A stretch of 64,000 bases of DNA from an uncultured Bacilli bacterium (GTDB lineage: Bacteria > Bacillota_I > Bacilli_A > RF39 > UBA660): NCBI GenBank assembly GCA_944373145.1, contig CALWAL010000005.1, positions 1-64,000 on the forward strand, given 5' to 3'. Positions 7,916-16,073 of this stretch are shown here, piece by piece. The position numbers and the translations under genes are program-made. How positions within the stretch are numbered: position 1 is the first letter of the stretch; every line of letters starts with the position of its first letter. The notes beneath the pieces are model-generated. The model was not told the origin of the DNA. It saw only the letters and a list, made by a program, of their open reading frames with translations, and did no database searches.

Positions 7916-8941
7916 GTGATAACATTAGAAGAACAAAATTATGCTTATAGCGCTTATACCGAAACAATCAAAACTTTAAATAAAGGAAGATCTTTTATGC
8001 ATCCTGAATTTAGTAAAAATAGCGCCATGTATGTTTTTACAACTGAAAATTTAGGTGAGTATATAAAAAAATTAAAAGTTAATGGGAAAAAGGTTTTAAC
8101 TGTAACTGGTTCTGGAGATCAACTTATTAATTTAGCTTTAGAGGGAGTTAGAAGAGTTGATAATTTTGATATTAATCAAAATGCATATTTTATTACACAG
8201 TTAAAATTAGCTGCTTTAAAAGTCTTAAGTTATGAAGAATATTTAAACTTTTTTTGCATATCGGATGATGAAGAACTGCAAAGAGAAGGGCTTATTTATT
8301 TTCGAAAAAAGATTGGCTTAAATGAGAATGTTTTGGATTTTAAAACTTATTTGAAGGTTAAACCTTATTTACCAGAAATGTGTGCCTTTTACTGGGATTT
8401 ATTATATGAAGAATTTCAATTTGATGGAAAAAATTTAGCAATGTCATCATTATTTTATCCTGGTACTAAAAGAGGTGCTATTGAAACTAATACGTATTTG
8501 AAAAATGCTGAAAATTATGCATTAGCGCGGGATAGAATAGGGCATGTTGAAATCAATTTTATGGAACGAAATCTTTTAGAAATTCATACTTTAGAAGATA
8601 CATATGATGTTATCTTACTTTCAAATATATATGACTATTTAACCGATGAATGGTATAGTGTAATAAGTACTGATGAGTTTAATCAATACATAGAAGGGAA
8701 AATGGCTAAATGCCTAAATGATGGTGGTAAGATAGCGGTTGCTTATCAGTATAATTATCAGGTTAAAGATTATGCAAACAGCAGCTTAATTAAACGAATT
8801 TTAAAACAAAATTATAAGCTTGAGAGACGTCCTCCTCTTGAGCATATGAGAAAGATTGTGGTAACATCAACGGTAAAAGAATATGCTAAAGATGGTAATA
8901 AAGATTGTGTATATTTATATGAAAAAGGGAAAACTAAATAA
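7916..8941 (+). CDS. DUF3419 (BtaA-like) SAM-dependent transferase family protein
   Basis: DUF3419 proteins are SAM-binding enzymes; BtaA moves the aminocarboxypropyl group of SAM to diacylglycerol. 'VLTVTGSGDQLINLALEGVRRVDNFDIN' (about residues 45-72) matches the family's SAM-binding core, and 'FITQLKLAALKVLSYEEYLNFF' follows as in other members. The GTG at 7916 is preferred because TGAGGTG (7903-7909) sits six bases upstream. It is monocistronic with its own terminator inside the NAD block. The substrate cannot be told from sequence. Confidence 0.7.
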   Translation: MITLEEQNYAYSAYTETIKTLNKGRSFMHPEFSKNSAMYVFTTENLGEYIKKLKVNGKKVLTVTGSGDQLINLALEGVRRVDNFDINQNAYFITQLKLAALKVLSYEEYLNFFCISDDEELQREGLIYFRKKIGLNENVLDFKTYLKVKPYLPEMCAFYWDLLYEEFQFDGKNLAMSSLFYPGTKRGAIETNTYLKNAENYALARDRIGHVEINFMERNLLEIHTLEDTYDVILLSNIYDYLTDEWYSVISTDEFNQYIEGKMAKCLNDGGKIAVAYQYNYQVKDYANSSLIKRILKQNYKLERRPPLEHMRKIVVTSTVKEYAKDGNKDCVYLYEKGKTK

Positions 8942-8970
8942 GATTTATACAAATTTTATTTAGTTTTTTT
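8931..8970 (+). terminator. Terminator overlapping the end of the DUF3419 gene
   Basis: The stem AAACTAAATAA/TTATTTAGTTT includes the stop codon and ends in a T run. Confidence 0.65.
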
Positions 8971-8981
8971 ATAAAAAAGTA

Positions 8982-9011
8982 TTGACAAGTGTATGATAGT
9001 ACACTTATAAT
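8982..9011 (+). promoter_or_regulatory. Promoter with built-in operator, second NrtR gene
   Basis: TTGACA (8982-8987), an 18-base spacer and TATAAT (9006-9011). The spacer is filled by the perfect inverted repeat AAGTGTA-N6-TACACTT (8987-9006), which touches both boxes, an arrangement suited to autorepression. Confidence 0.75.
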
Positions 9012-9029
9012 ATAGATGTTGGTGGTAAT

Positions 9030-9704
9030 ATGGAAATAACAAATCCTAAATATCAAAATCAAGGTATTCATGTCATAAGTGCTATATTTACAGTTGATAA
9101 AGGCATAACGAAGGTATTATTAATTAGACGAAAGAATGATCCATTTAAAGATTATTGGTCTTTGGTTGGTGGTGCTCTATATAATGATGAAGAAGTTTTG
9201 CAGGGAATGAAACGTGAAGTTTTTGAAAAGACTGGTGTTAAGGATATTCATTTAGAATTATTTGATGTTTTTAGTAAAGTTAAACGTTCTCCGCTGATGC
9301 GGATGATTGCTTTAGGATATCTTGGTATTGTTGATAAGGAAAAATTTAATTTTGTTAAAGAAACATTAAAAACAACTGATGCTGATTGGTTTTCAATTGA
9401 TAGTATTCCACCACTTGCATACGATCATAATGAGATATTAGAAAAGGCATTGTATGTATTAAAGAAAAGAATTCGTAAAACAGATTTATTATCACAATTA
9501 TATCCTAATGGCTTTACGATGCCAGAAATTCAAAAAGTTTATGAAGGCATTTTAAATAAGCAATTTGACCGTCGTAATTTTCGCAAAAAATTGTTGAGTA
9601 CCGGTTTAATTAAAGAAACAGAACGAACGGAACATTTTGATGGTAGTAAACCGGCTAAAGTATATGTATTTAAAGATAAGATTGACGTAATTGATGTCTT
9701 TTAA
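9030..9704 (+). CDS. NrtR-type Nudix/winged-helix regulator (second copy)
   Basis: A 224-residue protein of typical NrtR size. The Nudix domain (about 10-140) has the box 'GGALYNDEEVLQGMKREVFEKTGV', in which one catalytic Glu of REUxEE is Lys, suggesting ligand binding without hydrolysis. The C-terminus ('GFTMPEIQKVYEGILNKQFDRRNFRKKL') is the winged helix. Its promoter and the region before the next gene carry the same 7-6-7 inverted repeat, so it probably represses itself and the downstream phosphatase/kinase operon in response to an NAD-related ligand. Confidence 0.82.
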   Translation: MEITNPKYQNQGIHVISAIFTVDKGITKVLLIRRKNDPFKDYWSLVGGALYNDEEVLQGMKREVFEKTGVKDIHLELFDVFSKVKRSPLMRMIALGYLGIVDKEKFNFVKETLKTTDADWFSIDSIPPLAYDHNEILEKALYVLKKRIRKTDLLSQLYPNGFTMPEIQKVYEGILNKQFDRRNFRKKLLSTGLIKETERTEHFDGSKPAKVYVFKDKIDVIDVF

Positions 9705-9725
9705 TACATTTTTTAATCTAATTAT

Positions 9726-9745
9726 AAGTGTAAAAATGTACACAT
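9726..9745 (+). promoter_or_regulatory. Second copy of the putative NrtR operator
   Basis: AAGTGTA-AAAATG-TACACAT repeats the 8987-9006 element with the same 6-base spacing and one mismatch. It overlaps a -10-like TATAAG (9723-9728) just before the phosphatase RBS. Confidence 0.65.
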
Positions 9746-9755
9746 GGAGGTTTAT

Positions 9756-10313
9756 ATGATTTATTTTTTACGTCACGGTTTGGACGATGAACGTTATATT
9801 GGAGGTTGGAGTGATGTTGATTTAATTGACGAGGGGTGTGAACAAGTTCGAGAAATATGCTCTTTACTTGGAACTTTGCCGATTGAAAAAATTATTTCTA
9901 GTGATATTAAAAGAGCCAAAACGACAGCGCAAATTGTTTCTCAATATTTAAATGTCCCCGTTGAATATTCTGATAAATTTCGTGAATTAAATAAGGGATT
10001 GTTAACAGGAATGGAAAGGGAAAAAGCTCAACAACTTTACCCTAAATATATGGGTAAAGTTACTATTAATGATAGTTATCCTGGCGGTGAGTCAATGATG
10101 GATATGTATGAAAGAGTAGGTGTTTTATTAAAAGAAATTGAAGATTGGGATAAAGTATTAATTGTAACTCATCGTGGTGTTATTAATATGATTTACTTTA
10201 TTTTAGAAAATCGTCTCCCTGATCTTGATAAAAAGCAGTTTGGGGTAACTCATGCATCAGTGCATCAGTATGATGTAAAGAAAAAAATGATAAAAAAAAT
10301 TGGAGGTAAATAA
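9756..10313 (+). CDS. Histidine phosphatase (phosphoglycerate mutase-like) family protein
   Basis: The protein starts 'MIYFLRHG', with the catalytic RHG near the N-terminus. 'SSDIKRAKTTAQIV' is the second Arg region, a Glu lies in 'FRELNKGLLTGME', and 'VTHRGVINMI' contains the second catalytic His. The ATG at 9756 is chosen because GGAGG (9746-9750) precedes it; the upstream ATG at 9744 overlaps that RBS. The stop and the next ATG share one base (TAATG). The substrate is unknown; its neighbours suggest a phosphorylated nucleoside or nicotinamide intermediate (inference). Confidence 0.85.
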   Translation: MIYFLRHGLDDERYIGGWSDVDLIDEGCEQVREICSLLGTLPIEKIISSDIKRAKTTAQIVSQYLNVPVEYSDKFRELNKGLLTGMEREKAQQLYPKYMGKVTINDSYPGGESMMDMYERVGVLLKEIEDWDKVLIVTHRGVINMIYFILENRLPDLDKKQFGVTHASVHQYDVKKKMIKKIGGK

Positions 10314-11434
10314 TGGGAAAATTAGTTGGAAAGATCGTTCTTACAGGAGGACCATGTGCTGGGAAAACAACAGCCTTAGCTAGAATTGAACAAGATTTAA
10401 CAGAAAAAGGATTTCATGTTTTTATTGTTGGTGAAAGTGCAACAGAACTTATCAAAGGTGGTATTAGACCATTTGGAGTTAATCCTTTTGATTTAGTTTT
10501 GTTTCAAAAATTAATTTTAAAATATCAATATGAAAAAGAGCAAATTTATGAAGAAGCAATCCAAATGTTACCAGATGGTGAAGAAGGTGTCATTTTGTTT
10601 GATCGCGGCCTAATGGATAATAAGGCTTATATTCCTGATGAAGTATTTCATCAATTAGTATTAGAAAATGGAATGCAAGAATTAGACCTTTTAGATAGTT
10701 ATGATATGATTTTGCATTTAGTGACAGCAGCTGACGGGTGTCCAGAGTATTATACTTTAGAAAACAACCAAGCACGAACAGAGACTGTTGATGAAGCAAT
10801 TGCCTTAGATAAAAAAACACAAGCAGCTTGGTTAGGCCATAGTCGTTTAGTAATTGTTGATAATTCAACAGATTTTGAGAGTAAAATTAATCGTGTTTTA
10901 GAAAATATTTATCAATTGTTACACCCAACTTATAGCATTCGTTATCAAAAAAAATACTTAATTGATTTAAATAATCAAGTTTATCAATTTTTAAAAGATA
11001 TTAAAGCTAATGCTATTGATATTGAACAGACTTATTTACAAAGTGAACAAGAACATTATGAACGCCGTTTGAGAAAGAGAACACTAAATGAGGAAAGTAC
11101 TTATTATTTGACTGTTCAGAAAAAAGTCGGTCAAGGTTTAAGTAAAATTGTAACTGATAAAAAATTAACTGAAAAAGAATATTTAAGATTGTTAGATTAT
11201 CCAATTGCTGGAGTTATTACAAAGAAAAGATATACTTTTATTTACCAAAAACAATATTTTAAATTAGATATTATTAATGATGAATTAGCTTTATTAGAAG
11301 TTAATCCAATAAGTACTAAAAGTCAAATTACTTTACCAGCAGAGCTAAACGTTATTCGTGAAGTAACGGAAGAACGTGATTATGATAATGTTACTTTAGC
11401 AAGTAAACATCACTATGAAAAAATAAAAAAATAG
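10313..11434 (+). CDS. NadR/TTD14-type AAA kinase domain fused to a CYTH-like domain
   Basis: The N-terminal half (about 1-200) is an AAA_28-type P-loop domain with Walker A 'GGPCAGKTT' and a likely Walker B Asp in 'GVILFDRG'; this group includes the ribosylnicotinamide kinase part of NadR and animal TTD14. The C-terminal half has 'IEQTYL', 'YERRLRKRT' and alternating basic and acidic strands, as in CYTH triphosphate-tunnel folds. The AAA-CYTH order is that of TTD14. It is co-translated with the phosphatase, downstream of an NrtR-like operator. Nicotinamide riboside kinase is a guess from family and context, not shown. Confidence 0.7.
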   Translation: MGKLVGKIVLTGGPCAGKTTALARIEQDLTEKGFHVFIVGESATELIKGGIRPFGVNPFDLVLFQKLILKYQYEKEQIYEEAIQMLPDGEEGVILFDRGLMDNKAYIPDEVFHQLVLENGMQELDLLDSYDMILHLVTAADGCPEYYTLENNQARTETVDEAIALDKKTQAAWLGHSRLVIVDNSTDFESKINRVLENIYQLLHPTYSIRYQKKYLIDLNNQVYQFLKDIKANAIDIEQTYLQSEQEHYERRLRKRTLNEESTYYLTVQKKVGQGLSKIVTDKKLTEKEYLRLLDYPIAGVITKKRYTFIYQKQYFKLDIINDELALLEVNPISTKSQITLPAELNVIREVTEERDYDNVTLASKHHYEKIKK

Positions 11435-11440
11435 AAAAAT

Positions 11441-11465
11441 AAAAGAAGCTTTGCTTCTTTTTGTT
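11441..11465. terminator. Bidirectional terminator
   Basis: AAAAGAAGC-TTT-GCTTCTTTT lies between two convergent genes, with A and T runs on both sides. Confidence 0.75.
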
Positions 11466-11479
11466 TATAAATTAACTTT

Positions 11480-12445
11480 TTATTTGTTTAATACATCTTT
11501 ATAAATTTTATAAAATTTTTCAATGTTGTTGTAATACAAAATAAGTTCATCAATCATTGATATTGTTTCATTAATATAATTGTTTCTTTTTAGATGATTT
11601 TTGCTAAACATGTAGATTAGCCATTGTAATTTTCCGTTAAGACAAGCAAATAGAGATTGATAAAAATCATCTTTTATTATTCCGTATTCTTTTATATATT
11701 CTTTTAAGTAATTTTTATAAAAATCATAATTAATATAATTATCATAATGTGAAAATGTAAAAGCACTTTCGCATAAACAGCAAGTTGGATTAGCTAATCC
11801 TGTAGCGTCAAAGTCTAATAAAACTGGTTTATTATTTTCCCATAAGATATTTAACAATTTATAATCATTGTGGCTGATACATAAATTCTTTTTTAAAGTT
11901 TTTATACTTTCATTACACTTGTTAATTATTTGATTTAACTGACCAATATGCTCATCTAAAACTTGATATAATGTATTATTTATATATTTAATTTTTTCTT
12001 TATGCCTAATTAAATTAAAATCTATTTTTTTATAAGTACATGGTAAATTACTTTTTATATTTAATTTATGAATTTTAGCTTGGGTATAAGCTAATTGTTT
12101 AATGTCTTCACTTTTTAATTCTTCAAATAATTTATTTTTTTGATAATAGTAGTTATAGATAAGATAATATTTTTTATTTAGCAACATAAAATATTGATTA
12201 TTATATGATTTTGGGACAATAGTATTTATTCCTTTATCCTTTAATTTTTTACTTATTTTAATTTGTTCTTTCCTTTTTTTTAAATAATAGTAATTACTAA
12301 TAGCATCTTTAGAATATTCTTTAATAACATAAGTATTTTTATCAGTAGTAACTTTATAAACATTATTTTGACTACTTGTTAAAGTTTTTATTTTGATAAC
12401 TTTGCCCAATTTATATTTATTTGCTATTTTTTCTATATTAATCAT
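11480..12445 (-). CDS. Phosphotransferase (APH/CotS-like kinase)
   Basis: A 321-residue kinase-fold protein. 'YVIKEY' carries the ATP-binding Lys, 'CISHNDYKLLNILW' the catalytic HxDxxxxN loop, and 'VLLDFDA' the metal-binding Asp. Size and motif style fit the aminoglycoside phosphotransferase superfamily, including the CotS spore-coat kinases. It is divergent from a collagen-like protein gene, which makes a coat or exosporium setting possible. The substrate cannot be deduced. It is not a good match for a resistance enzyme. Confidence 0.7.
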   Translation of the reverse strand: MINIEKIANKYKLGKVIKIKTLTSSQNNVYKVTTDKNTYVIKEYSKDAISNYYYLKKRKEQIKISKKLKDKGINTIVPKSYNNQYFMLLNKKYYLIYNYYYQKNKLFEELKSEDIKQLAYTQAKIHKLNIKSNLPCTYKKIDFNLIRHKEKIKYINNTLYQVLDEHIGQLNQIINKCNESIKTLKKNLCISHNDYKLLNILWENNKPVLLDFDATGLANPTCCLCESAFTFSHYDNYINYDFYKNYLKEYIKEYGIIKDDFYQSLFACLNGKLQWLIYMFSKNHLKRNNYINETISMIDELILYYNNIEKFYKIYKDVLNK

Positions 12446-12460
12446 CTAACCACCAATTTT

Positions 12461-12466
12461 ATTATA
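12461..12466 (-). promoter_or_regulatory. -10 box of the APH/CotS-like gene
   Basis: Read on the minus strand this is TATAAT preceded by TGC (an extended -10), 16 bases from the start codon. Confidence 0.5.
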
Positions 12467-12573
12467 GCATAAAATATTTGAAATATTTTTTTATAAATTT
12501 AATTAATTAGATCTTGAATGTAACTATAGTATTGTTGTTAGCATATACTATAAAGAAATATAATGGAGGTTTT

Positions 12574-13389
12574 ATGTATCACAGTAATAAAAAAGAGTGT
12601 GGTGTGAACTCTTGTGCTCCATTTATGGGATTTTGTCCTCTTCCAAGCCCAACGGGTCCAACAGGAGCAACTGGAAGTGTTGAAGCTAATCCATATAATT
12701 TATATGTTCAATCATCAGCTCAACCTGGTGGTGATGGAAGTCAAATGGCGCCTTTTCAAACAATTGATGAAGCGTTAGCAGTTGCTAAACCTAATAGTAC
12801 GATAAATGTTTTACCTGGAACATATCCAATTAGTAATCAAATAAATTTAAATATATCTGGATTAACCTTAAAAGGTTATGCTGGAACAAAAATTTTATTG
12901 CAAAATTCAATTATACCTTTTTTGGTTAGCGCTGATAATGTTACAATTAAAGGGTTTGATATGACTAGTGATAATCCATATCCCGTTGAGTTTATTCAAA
13001 TTGGTGGGGATAATGATCAAATTTTGGATAATCAAATTTATGGACCAGAACAACAAGGAGATTCTTCAACTTGGGTAGTAAATAGGGGCTTTGTTACACA
13101 AGTTGGAGCAACTAATTTGTTAGCTAGAAATAATATTTTTTATTCATTGAGACAACCTGCTTATTTAAATCCTAATTCTACAAGTATTATAATGGATAAT
13201 GTCGCCTTTAATACTAGAGGATATGTTGTTGATCAAGCTGTGTTTTTATTTTCTGGAAATTCTTGGGTAATACCTCAAAATGCGGTAGATATTGCTCTTT
13301 TATCTGGAACAAAAATAGGTGTGCCATATGACCCTCTTCCGGCACTAGAGGCTAGCAACAGTAGTGCTACTATAAGTGATCAGCGATGA
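12574..13389 (+). CDS. Short collagen-like plus beta-helix exported protein
   Basis: Start at the ATG at 12574, which has GGAGG (12565-12569) upstream; the longer frame from 12514 adds a hydrophobic stretch without an RBS. After a Cys-rich N-terminus ('ECGVNSCAPFMGFCPLP') comes a very short collagen-like run, 'GPTGPTGATG'. The remaining about 220 residues contain a DUF1565/pectate-lyase-like right-handed beta-helix ('DGSQMAPFQTIDEALAVAKPNSTINVLPGTY'). The N-terminal layout recalls exosporium leader plus collagen proteins, but no export signal is evident. It probably binds or coats a surface. Confidence 0.65.
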   Translation: MYHSNKKECGVNSCAPFMGFCPLPSPTGPTGATGSVEANPYNLYVQSSAQPGGDGSQMAPFQTIDEALAVAKPNSTINVLPGTYPISNQINLNISGLTLKGYAGTKILLQNSIIPFLVSADNVTIKGFDMTSDNPYPVEFIQIGGDNDQILDNQIYGPEQQGDSSTWVVNRGFVTQVGATNLLARNNIFYSLRQPAYLNPNSTSIIMDNVAFNTRGYVVDQAVFLFSGNSWVIPQNAVDIALLSGTKIGVPYDPLPALEASNSSATISDQR

Positions 13390-13450
13390 TATTATTAAAT
13401 ATAACAATATAACAACTAAGTTACATTGGTGGTTTTTATTATACATATAT

Positions 13451-13456
13451 GATATA
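13451..13456 (+). promoter_or_regulatory. -10 region of polA
   Basis: TATAAT within 'ATGATATAAT', about 28 bases before the chosen polA start. The -35 box is not clear. Confidence 0.45.
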
Positions 13457-13483
13457 ATTATTACGTAATTATTGGAGGTATAT

Positions 13484-16063
13484 ATGGAAAAGATAATTTT
13501 GGTAGATGGAAACAATTTGTTATTTAGAAGTTATTATGCCACCGCTTATAATGGTAATTTTATGAAAAATAGTAAAGGGTTTCCGACCAATGCATTGTTT
13601 GGTTTTGCCAACATGATGAATAAAATTATTGAAGAAGAGAAGCCAACACGTATTTTAGTGGCCTTCGATAAAGGGAAAACATTTAGACATGATAAATATG
13701 ATTTTTATAAAGGCGGAAGAATAGAAACACCAGAAGAGTTAAAACAACAATTTCCTATTGCTAAAGAAATGTTGAGCTATATGGGTATTAAATATTATGA
13801 AATTGATAATTATGAAGCCGATGATATTATTGGAACTTTTGCACGTTTTTGTGATGAAGATGATAACTATATTGGAACAATTATTAGTAGTGATAAAGAT
13901 CTATTACAATTATTATCAAATCAAGTTGATATCAAACTATTAAAACAGAAAGACTATATTCGATATAATCCAGAATCATTTAAAGCTGATTATGGTATAG
14001 AACCGGTTAGAATGGTGGATTTAAAAGCTTTAATGGGAGATGCATCAGATAACATACCGGGTGTTAAAGGAGTAGGCGAAAAGACTGCTTTAAAATTATT
14101 ACAACAGTATGAAACTTTAGATGGTATTTATAATAATATTGATAATATTAAAGGTGCAATTCACGATAAATTAGTTAATGATAAAGAAGCTGCCTATATG
14201 AGTTATGAAATTGCTACTATTTGCCGTGAAACGCCAATTGATATTAATATGGAAGATATTATTTATAAAGGCCCTAATTATGATAATTTAAATAAATTAT
14301 ATGAAAATTTAGAATTTTTTTCTTTTTTAAAAAAGATAAAAATAAATAAAGAACAAAGCGTATCAGAATATACGGTTTTGAAGAGTGCTGATATTTTAGA
14401 TGATATTGATGAATGTTCCATTTATTTAGCTTGCGATAATAGTTATTACCATAATACTAATGTTCTAGGAATGGGTGTGGTGTGTGATAAAGGTAAATAT
14501 TTTTTACCATACGAAGTTTTAAAAGAGAATCCGCTGTTTTTACTAAAAGCTAAAAAGAAAACGTATGATGCTAAAAAGGCAATTAATGCACTTAAATGGC
14601 ATGATATTTATATTGATAATATTATATATGATACGATGATTGCTGCATATTTATTAGAATATAATTTAAAAGAAGATATTGCATATTTAGCTAATGAATT
14701 TGGGTATAATATACCATTTAAAGAAAATTTATATCCTAAAAAAGAAAAAATTAAATTAGATAATATTATGAGTGCCAGCGTGGAGTCTGCGCGTTTTATA
14801 AATGACACATATGATGAATTGATTTCTAAATTACAAAAAGAAGAGTTATATGATTTATTTGCTAATATCGAGATGCCATTAGCTAGTGTTTTAGCGCGTA
14901 TGGAATATAATGGTATTAATGTTGATCAAAGCAAGTTAGAAGAAATGGGTGAAGAAATTAAAATTAAAATTGAACTTATCAGTAAAGATATTTATAATTA
15001 TGCTGGTTGTGAATTTAATATTTCTTCGCCAATTCAATTAGGTGATATTCTTTTTGAAAAATTAGGTTTACCACATGGTAAAAAAGGAAAAAATGGTTAT
15101 TCAACGGCTGTTGATGTTTTAGAAAAGTTAAAGGGTAAACATCCTATTATTGAACTTATTTTAGAATATCGTATGTTAACCAAACTTTATAATACTTATA
15201 TTGAAGGTTTAATTAATGCAATTGCTTCAGATCATAAAATTCATACTATTTATACACAAACGTTAACAAGAACAGGACGTTTATCTTCAATTGAACCAAA
15301 TCTTCAGAATATTCCGATTCGCCATGAATATGGGCGTTTAATTCGTAAAGCTTTTGTTCCAAGCACTGATTCTATTATTGTAAGTAGTGATTATTCGCAA
15401 ATAGAACTGCGTTTATTATCACATATTGCCAATGTTAGTTCTTTAATTGAAGCATTTAAAAATGATGCCGATATTCATACTAAAACAGCTAGTGATATTT
15501 TTGGAGTAGAGCCACAAGAAGTAACTAAAGATATGCGTAGAAATGCTAAAGCTGTTAATTTTGGAATTATTTATGGTATTAGTGGTTATGGTCTAGCTGA
15601 ACAAATTGGCGTAACGCCTAAAGAAGCAACAACATTCATTAATAATTATTTAGCAACTTATCCAGGTGTTAAAAACTATATGGATAATATTATTGCTCAA
15701 GCTCATAAAGATGGATATGTTCGTACTTTATTTAATCGTAAACGAACAATTCCGGAACTTAGTAATAAAAATTATATGATTAGAAGTGGTGGCGAACGAA
15801 TAGCACTTAATACTCCAATACAAGGAACAAGTGCTGATATAATTAAAAAGGCTATGATTGAGATTGATAATGAGTTAGTAAGACGAAATATGCAAGCTAA
15901 AATGATTGTTCAAGTTCACGATGAATTAGTTTTTGATTGCCCAAAAGGGGAGTTTGAAGATTTACAAAAAATTATTAAAGATATTATGGAAAATACATAT
16001 AAATTAAATGTACCATTAAAAGTTGATATTGAATATGGTGATGATTGGTATCAAGCAAAGTAG
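13484..16063 (+). CDS. polA: DNA polymerase I
   Basis: Gap-filling and primer-removing polymerase. The 5'-nuclease domain covers about residues 1-290 ('VDGNNLLFRSYYA', 'YEADDIIGT', 'GDASDNIPGVKGVGEKTA'). The middle domain lacks the proofreading DxE motif ('SIYLACDNSY'), so 3'-5' exonuclease activity is probably lost, as in many Bacillota. The polymerase domain has 'SSDYSQIELRLLSHI', 'RRNAKAVNFGIIYG' and 'VQVHDELVF'. The ATG at 13484 has GGAGG at 13474-13478; an in-frame TTG at 13472 overlaps that site. 859 residues is normal. Confidence 0.96.
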   Translation: MEKIILVDGNNLLFRSYYATAYNGNFMKNSKGFPTNALFGFANMMNKIIEEEKPTRILVAFDKGKTFRHDKYDFYKGGRIETPEELKQQFPIAKEMLSYMGIKYYEIDNYEADDIIGTFARFCDEDDNYIGTIISSDKDLLQLLSNQVDIKLLKQKDYIRYNPESFKADYGIEPVRMVDLKALMGDASDNIPGVKGVGEKTALKLLQQYETLDGIYNNIDNIKGAIHDKLVNDKEAAYMSYEIATICRETPIDINMEDIIYKGPNYDNLNKLYENLEFFSFLKKIKINKEQSVSEYTVLKSADILDDIDECSIYLACDNSYYHNTNVLGMGVVCDKGKYFLPYEVLKENPLFLLKAKKKTYDAKKAINALKWHDIYIDNIIYDTMIAAYLLEYNLKEDIAYLANEFGYNIPFKENLYPKKEKIKLDNIMSASVESARFINDTYDELISKLQKEELYDLFANIEMPLASVLARMEYNGINVDQSKLEEMGEEIKIKIELISKDIYNYAGCEFNISSPIQLGDILFEKLGLPHGKKGKNGYSTAVDVLEKLKGKHPIIELILEYRMLTKLYNTYIEGLINAIASDHKIHTIYTQTLTRTGRLSSIEPNLQNIPIRHEYGRLIRKAFVPSTDSIIVSSDYSQIELRLLSHIANVSSLIEAFKNDADIHTKTASDIFGVEPQEVTKDMRRNAKAVNFGIIYGISGYGLAEQIGVTPKEATTFINNYLATYPGVKNYMDNIIAQAHKDGYVRTLFNRKRTIPELSNKNYMIRSGGERIALNTPIQGTSADIIKKAMIEIDNELVRRNMQAKMIVQVHDELVFDCPKGEFEDLQKIIKDIMENTYKLNVPLKVDIEYGDDWYQAK

Positions 16064-16073
16064 GTGAATAAAA

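Noticed and set aside
9744-9758. Upstream ATG of the histidine phosphatase gene
   Set aside because: It overlaps the GGAGG that serves the ATG at 9756; the same artefact occurs before polA (TTG 13472) and pyk (GTG 40450).
13461-13472. Short symmetric sequence ATTACGTAAT upstream of polA as an operator
   Set aside because: Short AT-rich palindromes are frequent at this base composition and nothing else supports it.
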